A stretch of DNA of 64,000 nucleotides. It comes from an uncultured Roseateles sp. Its GTDB lineage: Bacteria > Pseudomonadota > Gammaproteobacteria > Burkholderiales > Burkholderiaceae. The notes beneath the pieces are model-generated. The model worked only from the letters and a program-made list of their open reading frames with translations, was not told where the DNA came from and ran no database searches. Position numbers and translations under genes: made by a program. The stretch covers positions 11,083 to 75,082 of the forward strand of contig CAMLKW010000002.1 of NCBI GenBank assembly GCA_946480605.1. Direction: 5' to 3'. Positions within the stretch are counted from its first letter, which is position 1, and each line of letters begins with the position of its first letter. Of this stretch, positions 54,904 to 64,000 are shown piece after piece.

Positions 54904-55929
54904 ATGGACGAAATCAGCGGTCTCACGGGAGGTGCGGCCGCGGCGGCAGCCTCGGCCGACCTCGCGGGCCTGGCCGCCGACAACGCGGCGCCTGCCGGCA
55001 AAGGCCACCACGCGGCCAGCACCACCTGCCTGAACTGCCAGGCCGCGCTGGCGCCCGGTGCGCGCTTTTGCAGCCAGTGCGGCCAGGACACGGCCAACCA
55101 TCCGCCGTCGCTGATGGAGTTCACGCACGAGTTCGTCAGCCACTACATCGCCGTCGAAGGCAAGCTGTGGAAAAGCCTGTGGGGCCTGATGGCCCGGCCC
55201 GGCTTCCTGACGCGCGAGTACCTGGCCGGCCGCAAGCAGCGCTACGTGCTGCCGCTGCGCCTGCTGCTGACGCTGGGCCTGCTGTTCTTCCTGGCGCTGA
55301 AGTTCGTGCCCGGCAGCACGCACACGCTGGGGGTGGACGACGAAGTGGCGCAGGCGGTGCCCGCCGAACCCGCATCGGCAGCGTCCGCAGTGTCGAAGGC
55401 TTCCGCCAAGCTCGCCAAGGTGAAGCAGAAGATCACCGAGCGCAGCACCGCGGACATGACCATCCTCAGCCCCGATCTGGCCGCCCAGCTGCCCCAGGGC
55501 GCGCAGGACCGCATCCACCGCGCCGAAGCACACTGGCGCGCCGACCCCAAGGGCTCGCTGCGCGCCATGGGCTCGACCATGCTGGGCCTGGCGCCCTACG
55601 CGGTGCTGTGCTCCCTGCCCTTCTTTGCTGGCCTGCTCAAGCTGCTGTTCTGGCGCCAACCCTATGGCGCCCACTTCGTGTTTGCCATGCACCTGCACGC
55701 GGCCTGGTACGGCATGCTGCTGCTGGCGGTGCTGCTGCCCTGGGGCATCGTGGCCGTTGCCGTCTGGGCCTGGTCCAACCTCTATCCCATCGTGGCGCTG
55801 AAGCGCGTCCACGCGGCCGGCTGGGGGACGACGGTACTGCGCGCCGCGCTGCTGGCGGCGCTGCACTGGGTGATCATCACGCTGGGCCTGCTCACCCTGA
55901 CGATGGCCGGCGCGCTGGCGACGAGCTGA
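54904..55929 (+). CDS. DUF3667 membrane protein
   Basis: 341 residues. Zinc ribbon CLNCQAALAPGARFCSQCGQ, then FVSHYIAVEGKLWKSLWGLM and about four transmembrane helices (LLTLGLLFFLALKF; GMLLLAVLLPWGIVAVAVWA). Inner membrane, function unknown. 6 bp after the thioredoxin-like gene, so likely an operon. Confidence 0.87.
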   Translation: MDEISGLTGGAAAAAASADLAGLAADNAAPAGKGHHAASTTCLNCQAALAPGARFCSQCGQDTANHPPSLMEFTHEFVSHYIAVEGKLWKSLWGLMARPGFLTREYLAGRKQRYVLPLRLLLTLGLLFFLALKFVPGSTHTLGVDDEVAQAVPAEPASAASAVSKASAKLAKVKQKITERSTADMTILSPDLAAQLPQGAQDRIHRAEAHWRADPKGSLRAMGSTMLGLAPYAVLCSLPFFAGLLKLLFWRQPYGAHFVFAMHLHAAWYGMLLLAVLLPWGIVAVAVWAWSNLYPIVALKRVHAAGWGTTVLRAALLAALHWVIITLGLLTLTMAGALATS

Positions 55930-55935
55930 GCGGCG

Positions 55936-56136
55936 CTAGCAGGAAAACGGGGGTGGGCGCCGCAGGTCGGCGTCCACGTCCATCAGCACGCTGGCCAGCT
56001 CCAGCGTGCGCCATAGCGACTCGGGCATGGCCATGATGGCCTCGGGCGTGCGCGCCCGGCCGACCCAGGCGCCGATCTCGGCATGCTGCGAACAAGTGAG
56101 CAGGCCGCGATCCCGCATCTCATCGAGTGTCTGCAC
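55936..56136 (-). CDS. Small hypothetical protein
   Basis: 66 residues (QTLDEMRDRGLLTCSQHAEI, then APEAIMAMP-like helix). Soluble, helical, no known domain. Convergent with the DUF3667 gene. Confidence 0.6.
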   Translation of the reverse strand: MQTLDEMRDRGLLTCSQHAEIGAWVGRARTPEAIMAMPESLWRTLELASVLMDVDADLRRPPPFSC

Positions 56137-56304
56137 GCTGGGCCCTCAAGGCTGCACGACGAAGGCGTCACGACAGCATAGACGCCATTCGCCCGGCCAG
56201 CACGCCATTCGCGCGCCTGCCTTCGCCGCTCGCCCGTGTGCGTGCAGGCGGCCCCGGCGAGCGGCTGATACTGAGCGCCATCCCAACGACAAGAAGAGAT
56301 TGGC

Positions 56305-57771
56305 ATGCGTGATTGGCAAAGGGGCGCGCTGGCGCTCCTGATGGCAGCGGGACTGGGAGGCACGGCCACGGCGGCGACACCGCCGCTCAAACCCTGCCGC
56401 ATCTCCGGCATCCCCAACGAGCTGCAGTGCGGCAGCATCCAGCGCCCGCTGGACCCGGCGCGGCCGGACGGCGCCAAGATCGAGGTGCACTTCCTGGTGG
56501 TGCCGGCGATGGCCCGCAACAAGCAGCCCGACGCCGTCTTGATGCTGGCCGGCGGCCCCGGCCAGAGCGCCATCAACGTGGCTTCACGCGTGCTGCCGCG
56601 GCTGTCCCGGCTGGGCAACCGGCGCGACCTGGTCTTCATCGACCAGCGCGGCACCGGCAAGTCCGCGCCGCTGGACTGCCCCGACGACAGCAAGCTGCCC
56701 ATCACCGAGCAGCTGGACGAGGCCGCACAGATGGCACGACTGGAGGCGTGCCGTGCCGGCCTGGAGAAGCTGCCCTACGGGGACCTGCGCTTCTTCACGA
56801 CCACCGTCGCGATGCAGGACATGGACGCCGTGCGCGAGACGCTGGGCGTGCCGCAGTGGAACCTCGTCGGCGGCAGCTACGGCACGCGTGCCGCGCTGGA
56901 GTACCTGCGCCAGTTCCCGACCAAGGTGCGCCGCACCGTCATCGACGGCGTGGCGCCGCCGGACATGGTGCTGCCGGCCAGCTTCTCCACCGACGGCCAG
57001 GCCGCACTGGACCAGCTGTTCGCCGCGCACGCCAACACCCACCCCACGCTGCGCGCCGACTGGCAGGCGCTGCTGGCCTCGCTGCCGCGCACCATCACGG
57101 TGGCCCAGCCGCTGACCGGCCAGCCCGAGCGCTTCACCTTGGACCGCGAGCTGCTGCTGCGCGCCGTGCGCCCGCCGCTGTACCAGCCCATGCTGGCCTC
57201 CGCATTGCCGGCCGCCATCCAGGCTGCCGCGAAGGATGGCCGCTTCGAGGGCCTGTTCGGGCTGACCTCGGCCTTCGGCGGCGGCAAGGCCATGCGCCTG
57301 GCCATGGGCATGCATTTCTCGGTCATCTGCGCCGAGGACGTACCGCGCCTGGCGGATGCGGCCGACCAGCCCGGTGCCGAGTTCGGCCGTGCGGCCGAGC
57401 ACATGTATGCCCGCGCATGCAAGACCTGGCCCCGCGGCGACGTGCCGGCGGACTTCTACAAGGTGCCGCCCGCACCCAGCCCGGTGCTGGTCATGAGCGG
57501 CGGCGCCGACCCGGCCACGCCGCCTCGCCACGGCGAACGCATCGCCAAGGCGCTGGGCGCCGGCCACCCGGAGCGTGTGCAACACCTCGTGGTGCCGCAG
57601 GCCGGCCACGGCGTCATGGCGGTGGGCTGCGTGCGCGACCTGATGTTCCGCTTCATCGACGCCAAGACCGACGCCACCGCCCTGCCCCAGGACGGCAGCT
57701 GTGCGACGCGCATCCCTCGCCCCCCCGCCTTCCAACCCATCCAGGCCCCGACGACCGGAGCGGCGCAATGA
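56305..57771 (+). CDS. Secreted alpha/beta-hydrolase (tripeptidyl aminopeptidase-like)
   Basis: 488 residues. Signal peptide to about residue 24, oxyanion region LAGGPGQSA, DQRGTGKSAPLDC, nucleophile Ser in GGSYGTR and His in PQAGHGV near the C-terminus, with the TAP-like C-terminal region before it. Probably a peptidase or esterase in the periplasm. Its stop overlaps the ABC ATPase start. Confidence 0.9.
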   Translation: MRDWQRGALALLMAAGLGGTATAATPPLKPCRISGIPNELQCGSIQRPLDPARPDGAKIEVHFLVVPAMARNKQPDAVLMLAGGPGQSAINVASRVLPRLSRLGNRRDLVFIDQRGTGKSAPLDCPDDSKLPITEQLDEAAQMARLEACRAGLEKLPYGDLRFFTTTVAMQDMDAVRETLGVPQWNLVGGSYGTRAALEYLRQFPTKVRRTVIDGVAPPDMVLPASFSTDGQAALDQLFAAHANTHPTLRADWQALLASLPRTITVAQPLTGQPERFTLDRELLLRAVRPPLYQPMLASALPAAIQAAAKDGRFEGLFGLTSAFGGGKAMRLAMGMHFSVICAEDVPRLADAADQPGAEFGRAAEHMYARACKTWPRGDVPADFYKVPPAPSPVLVMSGGADPATPPRHGERIAKALGAGHPERVQHLVVPQAGHGVMAVGCVRDLMFRFIDAKTDATALPQDGSCATRIPRPPAFQPIQAPTTGAAQ

Positions 57772-58550
57772 TCGAGATCCAGGACGTTCACAAGCAGTTC
57801 GTCTCGCGCACCGGCGCGGGCCTGTTCAAGCGCGGTGACAAGCGCATCGTGCATGCGGTGCAAGGCGTCACGGTGTCGGCCGCCAACGGCCGCATCACCG
57901 GCCTGCTGGGCGCCAACGGCGCCGGCAAGACCACCACGCTGCGCATGCTGGCCGGGCTGCTCGCGCCGGACAGCGGCCATATCGCCGTCGACGGCATCGT
58001 CGTGAAGGACGCGCCGCTGAAGGCGCTGGCCCGCATGGGCATCCTCGGTGACGCGCATGGCCTGTATCCACGGCTGTCCGCGCGCGAGAACATCGTGTAC
58101 TACGGCCGGCTGCAAGGCATGGCGCCTGACGCCGCCAACGCGCGCGCCGACGAGCTGGCGCGGCTGCTGGAGATGCAGTCCATCCTGGACCGCCGCGCCG
58201 ACGGCTTCAGCCAGGGCGAGCGCATGAAGACGGCACTGGCCCGGGCCCTCGTGCACGACCCCGCCAACATCGTGCTGGACGAGCCCACCAACGGCCTGGA
58301 CGTGCTGGCCACCCGGGCGCTGCGCGAGGCCTTGCGCTGGCTGCGCAGCCCCGAGGGCGGAGCCAAGTGCATCGTCTTCTCGACGCACATCATGCAGGAA
58401 GTCGAGCAGTTATGTGACGAAGTGGTGGTGGTGTCCAAGGGTCGCAGCGTGACGCACGGCAGCGTGCCGCAGTTGCTGGAACAGGCGGGCGAGACCCGCT
58501 TCGAGGACGCGTTCGTGAAACTGGCTTTCCCCGCCGAGGTGGCAGCATGA
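57768..58550 (+). CDS. ABC transporter ATP-binding protein (NatA-like)
   Basis: 260 residues. Walker A GANGAGKTT, signature FSQGERMK (altered from LSGGQ), Walker B IVLDEPTNGLD, and the H-loop STHIMQEV. NatA-type ATPase of an export pair. Overlaps both neighbours by 4 bp, so the three genes form one coupled unit. Confidence 0.95.
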   Translation: MIEIQDVHKQFVSRTGAGLFKRGDKRIVHAVQGVTVSAANGRITGLLGANGAGKTTTLRMLAGLLAPDSGHIAVDGIVVKDAPLKALARMGILGDAHGLYPRLSARENIVYYGRLQGMAPDAANARADELARLLEMQSILDRRADGFSQGERMKTALARALVHDPANIVLDEPTNGLDVLATRALREALRWLRSPEGGAKCIVFSTHIMQEVEQLCDEVVVVSKGRSVTHGSVPQLLEQAGETRFEDAFVKLAFPAEVAA

Positions 58551-59710
58551 AACAGGCTTTGATCGTCTTTGCCAAGGAGCTGGCCGACGCGCTGCGCGAC
58601 CGGCGCACACTGCTGCGCATGCTGATCCCGGCGCTGCTGATGGGGCCGGTGATGCTGATGGCGCTGTCCGGTCTGATCGCGTCGTTCGAGGAGCGTGCCG
58701 AGAAGCGCGAGGTACTGGCCGTGGGCATCGAGGCCGCGCCCACGCTGAAGAACTTCATCGAGCGCCAGACCTTCACGGTCAAGGCCGCGCCCGCCGACTA
58801 CGAAGCCCGGCTGCGCACCACGACGTTGCTGGAGCCGGTCATGGTGGTGCCGGCCGATTTCGAGGCCAAGCTGCTGGCCGGCGAGGCGCCGACGGTGGAG
58901 ATCGTCAGCGACAGCGCCAACCAGCGCGCCGGCGCGGGCGTGGGCTCCCTGCACCGCCTGCTGGGTGGCTTCAACCAGGAGCGCGCCGCGCTGAACCTGG
59001 CGATGCGCGGCGTGTCGATGGAACTGCTCAAGCCCGTCGACGTCGAGGAGCGCGACCTCGCCAGCGCCCAGGCCCGCGCCACGCGCATGACCGCCATGAT
59101 CCCCATGTTCATCATCATGGCCGTGCTGTACGGCGCGCTGACCGCGGCGCTGGACAGCACCGCCGGCGAGCGCGAGCGCGGCTCGCTGGAGCCGCTGCTG
59201 ATGAACCCGGTGCCGCACAGCGCGCTGGTGTGGGGCAAGTGGGGCGCCGTCGCGCTGATGGGCATGGTGGTGGCGCTGCTGTCGAGCTTGAGCTTCGTGC
59301 CGGCGCAATGGCTGCTGAAGAGCGACAGCCTGCAGGCCATGTTCCAGTTCGGCATGGGCGAGGTGCTGGCCTTCTGGCTGCTGCAGATCCCGCTGGCGGC
59401 CGGCCTGTCGGGCCTGCTGATGGCGCTGGCCATCCGCTCCAAGACCTTCAAGGAGGCGCAGGCCAGCAGCACGCTGATCGTCACGGCCGTCAGCCTGGCG
59501 CCCATGGTCAGCCTGCTGAACCCCGGCGGCGACGCGCCCTGGTACCTGTGGGTGCCAGGCCTGGCGCAGAACACGCTGATGCTGGCCGTGCTGAAGGGTG
59601 AAGCGCTGCGCTGGCAGCAGGTGCTGCCGGGCGTGGTCATCGGCTTCGCGCTGGCGGCCGTGGCGCTGGCCTACGTGGCGCGCTCCATGCGCGCTGCAGT
59701 GGCGCGATGA
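58547..59710 (+). CDS. ABC transporter permease (NatB-like)
   Basis: 387 residues. One N-terminal membrane helix (LIPALLMGPVMLMALSGLIA), a large periplasmic domain and five or more C-terminal helices (MIPMFIIMAVLYGALTAAL; GVVIGFALAAVALAYVA). Type-2 exporter fold; substrate unknown, perhaps Na+ or a small molecule. Confidence 0.93.
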   Translation: MKQALIVFAKELADALRDRRTLLRMLIPALLMGPVMLMALSGLIASFEERAEKREVLAVGIEAAPTLKNFIERQTFTVKAAPADYEARLRTTTLLEPVMVVPADFEAKLLAGEAPTVEIVSDSANQRAGAGVGSLHRLLGGFNQERAALNLAMRGVSMELLKPVDVEERDLASAQARATRMTAMIPMFIIMAVLYGALTAALDSTAGERERGSLEPLLMNPVPHSALVWGKWGAVALMGMVVALLSSLSFVPAQWLLKSDSLQAMFQFGMGEVLAFWLLQIPLAAGLSGLLMALAIRSKTFKEAQASSTLIVTAVSLAPMVSLLNPGGDAPWYLWVPGLAQNTLMLAVLKGEALRWQQVLPGVVIGFALAAVALAYVARSMRAAVAR

Positions 59711-59839
59711 GGTGAGCCCCTCGCCCGGTCGCGCTCTGCTGAACGCAGGCGTGCCCGGTCGCCCAAGGCGGGCCGGCTTGGGGCGGCCCGGCGCCCGGCC
59801 CGCACACGCTAGGCTCCGCCCATGGCACACGGTCTCCGA

Positions 59840-60328
59840 ATGAAGTTCATCGCCCCTCTCGCCCTCGCCCTGGCCGGCTGCGCCAGCCTGGAGCCCGCGG
59901 CGCCGGCCGACTACACCGGTCCCACCGTCAACGTGGCGGACCAGGCGGTGCAGGTCAACGGCCAACTGCTGCACGTGTTCGAGATGACGCAGGTGGACGG
60001 ACGCCGCCTGGCCACCACCAGCATGGCCACCGTGCGCGCCAACCAGGGCCGCGGCTTCTCGGTGACACCGGTCGCGCTGACCAACGACGTGCCGCTGCGC
60101 CCGGCGCGCGTGCGCCTGAAGGCGGTCACGCAATACGGTGCACCCATCCTCGCCATGACGAACCCGACCTGCCAGGTCGACGGCGAGGTGCTGTTCACGC
60201 CCGCGGCCGGCAAGGCCTACCGGGTGGCGGGCCGCATCGCGGCCGACGCCTGTGAGGCGTGGATCGAGGACCTGGCGACACAGCGGCCCGTGACCGACAA
60301 GGTCAGCGGCAAGGGCACGAAGTCCTAG
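59840..60328 (+). CDS. Small lipoprotein, function unknown
   Basis: 162 residues from the ATG at 59840. The lipobox LALAGC gives a lipid-anchored mature protein of about 147 residues, beta-rich, with a two-Cys hairpin (NPTCQVDGEV; AADACEAW). No known domain. Overlaps the next gene tail-to-tail. Confidence 0.7.
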   Translation: MKFIAPLALALAGCASLEPAAPADYTGPTVNVADQAVQVNGQLLHVFEMTQVDGRRLATTSMATVRANQGRGFSVTPVALTNDVPLRPARVRLKAVTQYGAPILAMTNPTCQVDGEVLFTPAAGKAYRVAGRIAADACEAWIEDLATQRPVTDKVSGKGTKS

Positions 60329-60830
60329 CCTGGAGCCGCCGGGCCGCGGCGGCCAGCAGCGCCCGCGAGTAGGCGCGGCGCACACCCAGCAGCGCATGGA
60401 ACGCCCAGCCCATGCGCGCCTCGCCATCCGGCCCCGTGCGCCGCGGCACGACGGCCGAGCCGAACCACAGCCGCGTGCCGCCACCTTCGGCCACCTCGGT
60501 CTTGAACCAGGACCGCGTGGCTCACGTGTCCTCGTGCATCAGCAGCTCGTGGTCGGTGCGCGCCTGGGTGGTCCACGCCGCAAAGCGCTGGCCCCGGCCT
60601 TGCGCCAGTTCCCTTGCAGCCCTATCGCTGGACGGCCGGCCCAGCAGCGTCAGCACCCAGCGCTCCAGCTTGAACAGCCGCGTCGTGTAGAAGGCCTCGA
60701 CGAAATCGGCCAGCGAGACGACGCGCGGAAGGTCCAGCGTGTAGGCATCGGCAAAGGCCCGGCGCTCGGCCGCGAGAAGGGCCAGCAGACTGTCCGGCGG
60801 CGGTGTGCTCTCGGTTGGCGTCATGGGCAC
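60303..60830 (-). pseudogene. Hypothetical protein gene interrupted by an in-frame TGA
   Basis: The two frames 60525-60830 and 60303-60521 are in the same phase and read as one protein: LPRVVSLADFVEAFYTTRLF ... LLMHEDT, stop, ATRSWFKTEVAEGGGTRLWFG and SAVVPRR. Relatives have one continuous chain of about 175 residues. The single TGA at 60522-60524 is probably a nonsense mutation or sequencing error. Confidence 0.65.
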
Positions 60831-60940
60831 GAAGCCTCGTGCGAGCGAACCGCCATCGCTGCGATAGCGACAAGCGAATGGCCAGCCTCGATGCGAATAA
60901 TTAGCATTTGGCTATTCAATCTTGAGAATCGATAGACATC

Positions 60941-61165
60941 ATGGCCAAGACCCTCAGCTTCGGCGTCATGCACCTGATCACAGCCTTCAGCGTCACCTAT
61001 GCGTTGACCGGCAGCGTCACCATTGCCGGCGCGGTGACCTTCATCGAACCGCTGGCCAACACGGTGCTGCACTATTTCTTCGACAAGTACTGGGACCACC
61101 CGCGCGCCCAAGCCTTCCGGGCGCGCTGGAGCGCCGGCAACCGCCAGCCGCAGCCCGCCGGCTGA
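60941..61165 (+). CDS. DUF2061 membrane protein
   Basis: 74 residues. MHLITAFSVTYALTGSVTIA and FIEPLANTVLHYFFDKYWDH are the two family helices. Small inner-membrane protein, function unknown. Confidence 0.88.
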   Translation: MAKTLSFGVMHLITAFSVTYALTGSVTIAGAVTFIEPLANTVLHYFFDKYWDHPRAQAFRARWSAGNRQPQPAG

Positions 61166-61168
61166 GTT

Positions 61169-62179
61169 TCAGCGCAAGCCGTCCAGCAGATTGCGTCGCA
61201 GCGTGGCCTCGTCGGCAATGCCGTTCTGGCGGCGCATCAGCTGGCCATCCTTGAAGGTGAAGAAGGCGGGCAGCCCGCCGACGCCGTACTGGTTGACGAA
61301 GTCGTTCTGGGTCAACGTCCCCCAGGGATGGAAGACCGTGCGTGCAAACGCAAAGCCACCCTTGGGCGCCTCGGCCGCAGCCAGGCTGTTGAAGACCGGG
61401 TTCGAGCGCACGCAGTAGCTGCAACCGGGATCGAAGGAGCTGAGCTGCACGACCACCCAGCCCTTGGTCTCACGAACCCATGCGCCGAGGGCGGCAGGGG
61501 CGATGTTCTCCACGCCCGGCACAGCGACCACCGCGGGAGGTGCGGCAGGGCTCGCGCGGGTACGGTCGGGCGGCGGCGGCAGCGGCGCATCGGCCGCCGG
61601 GGCACGCTGCTGCTCGACGTAGGCCAGCAGGGGCGCGCGGTCCAGCTGAGCGGCGGTCACGGTCTTGACCACCGACACATAGGCCCCCTGCCCCTGGCCC
61701 ACACGGACGGCCACGACGGCGTCCGGCCGGTGGCCGATCAGGTACAGCCCCAAGTCGCCAAAGGCGCTGTAGCTCAGCTTCTTGGCCAGGTCCAACTCGT
61801 GGAACCAGTAGACCGACGCATCTCTGCCGCCACGGGGAGGCTTGCAGGGGATGTCGCAGATGGTGACCAGCTCGAAGCCCTGCTCACGCAGCTGGCCGGC
61901 GTAATGGCGGCCGATCAGCAGCGGACTGTCGTCGGACGGATGCTTGTACTGCTGCATGGACACCTTGCCCTCGTAAGGCAGGCGCCAGCGGCTCTCGTTC
62001 TTGCCCTGGGTCCGTTCGGGCGGAGAGATCGGCAGCGCGCCGGCCTCCAGCGGGTTGTCGTAGCGGCCCAGCTCCTGCGCCCGCGGATAGGGTCGCAGTT
62101 CGGTGGCCTGGGCCTGCAAGGCGCCCAGCAGCGCGGCGGCGGCCAGCAGGCTGGCGCCGTGGCGGCGTGTGAATCTCAT
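61169..62179 (-). CDS. Secreted protein with C-terminal thioredoxin domain
   Basis: 336 residues. Signal peptide, then an uncharacterised region (about 30-180) with two Cys (CDIPC), a proline-rich linker, and a thioredoxin fold with CSYC (FDPGCSYCVRSN) and cis-Pro GGLPAFFTF. Periplasmic redox role likely. Convergent with the DUF2061 gene. Confidence 0.78.
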   Translation of the reverse strand: MRFTRRHGASLLAAAALLGALQAQATELRPYPRAQELGRYDNPLEAGALPISPPERTQGKNESRWRLPYEGKVSMQQYKHPSDDSPLLIGRHYAGQLREQGFELVTICDIPCKPPRGGRDASVYWFHELDLAKKLSYSAFGDLGLYLIGHRPDAVVAVRVGQGQGAYVSVVKTVTAAQLDRAPLLAYVEQQRAPAADAPLPPPPDRTRASPAAPPAVVAVPGVENIAPAALGAWVRETKGWVVVQLSSFDPGCSYCVRSNPVFNSLAAAEAPKGGFAFARTVFHPWGTLTQNDFVNQYGVGGLPAFFTFKDGQLMRRQNGIADEATLRRNLLDGLR

Positions 62180-62269
62180 GTCGCTCCCTGATGTGTCGCC
62201 GTCGACCGGCGCGGCGGCAGTCTAGGAGGGACGGCCCACGGCACTGGCCGCCGTTCTAGGGAGCCTGGG

Positions 62270-62545
62270 TTACGAGCTGTGAGCCGGCTGGCTCGGGGCG
62301 GTCTGCTCCTCCATCCAGCCCAGCCAGCGCATCGCCTGCCCGCGGCTGTCGCCGCACATTTCCTCGTGCGGCGGCAGCGAGCCACAGACGGCCGGACGCT
62401 CGGGCCGGCCAAAGATGCGGCAGCGCAGCTCGTCGTCCAGCTGCACGCAGCGCACACCCGCCGGTTTGCCGTTGGGGTGACCGGGGATGGGCGAGCTGAT
62501 CGATGGGGCGATGCAGCAAGCGGCGCAGTGCGGGCGGCAATCCAT
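62270..62545 (-). CDS. YkgJ family cysteine-cluster protein
   Basis: 91 residues. [16 protein letters not shown], then [13 protein letters not shown] and PAVC show the CxxC...CC cluster of the YkgJ/UPF0153 type, expected to bind Zn or Fe-S. Stands alone upstream of mnmG on the other strand. Confidence 0.88.
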   Translation of the reverse strand: MDCRPHCAACCIAPSISSPIPGHPNGKPAGVRCVQLDDELRCRIFGRPERPAVCGSLPPHEEMCGDSRGQAMRWLGWMEEQTAPSQPAHSS

Positions 62546-62663
62546 AGGGCGGAATTGTCCCTGCGCCGCCCTACCGGACGGGGTGACTTATCCACAGCCC
62601 CTTCGTAAAATTCGCGGTTCGCCTGGGCGCCCCGTCCAAGCGATCTGCTCTTCCAGGACCGAG

Positions 62664-64000
<1,337 letters not shown>

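Noticed and set aside
60522..60524. Selenocysteine or stop-codon readthrough
   Set aside because: No SECIS-like hairpin was recognised after the TGA and the family is not a selenoprotein family.

Overview
The window is GC-rich bacterial DNA that looks like a chromosome segment of a beta-proteobacterium of the order Burkholderiales (Rubrivivax/Roseateles-like). The basis is gene content: an Lrp-controlled type B PutA, a PEP-CTERM anchor protein beside a PrsT-like TPR protein, ribA, fadH, a NatAB-like ABC pair and mnmG. The genus is inferred, not proven. No rRNA, tRNA or CRISPR array was seen.

Layout. Positions 1-10275 are chromosome: putA with its divergent Lrp-type regulator, a PAS protein, a dienelactone hydrolase-like enzyme, a PrsT-like TPR protein, a PEP-CTERM surface protein and ribA. 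Positions 10284-41185 are one Tn7-like transposon of about 30.9 kb. It starts 9 bases after the ribA stop codon and is bounded by matching termini and arrays of TnsB-type repeats. Positions 41186-64000 are chromosome again: a Gln-rich small protein, DUF1697, an acyl-CoA ligase/EamA cluster, small zinc or cysteine proteins, a DUF4397 lipoprotein, fadH, an AlkD-like repair protein, thioredoxin-like proteins, an ABC exporter pair and the 5' part of mnmG.

The transposon cargo is a defence island. From left to right it holds: (i) a one-direction run of TIR protein, CoiA-like nuclease, DUF6035 nuclease, SEFIR protein and a UvrD-like helicase with an embedded nuclease; (ii) a retron with a phosphoribosyltransferase effector (type III-like), a small nuclease-like partner, a foldable msr-msd RNA and a reverse transcriptase; (iii) on the opposite strand, a three-gene ABC-3C system (nuclease-like effector, middle component, DUF3732 SMC-like ATPase); (iv) an HNH protein, an H-NS-type silencer, and a two-gene operon of an RNase H-fold-like protein and a Ser/Thr kinase; (v) a LexA-box-controlled zinc-ribbon gene and several small regulators with palindromic operators.

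The transposition core is tnsA-tnsB-tnsC-tniQ, translationally coupled. TnsA and TnsB catalytic residues fall at nearly the same numbers as in Tn7. A further gene appears to join a TnsE-like N-terminal region to two tandem HTH domains resembling IS5-type transposase N-termini, a candidate new targeting factor. The right side is rearranged: a second cluster of TnsB-like sites lies inside the element before the tnsE-like gene, a decayed duplicate of that gene's 3' end lies near the terminus, and two 69-bp repeats with covarying hairpin arms lie between them. The points most worth following are the ribA-adjacent insertion site, the TnsE-HTH fusion, the retron and the kinase pair.
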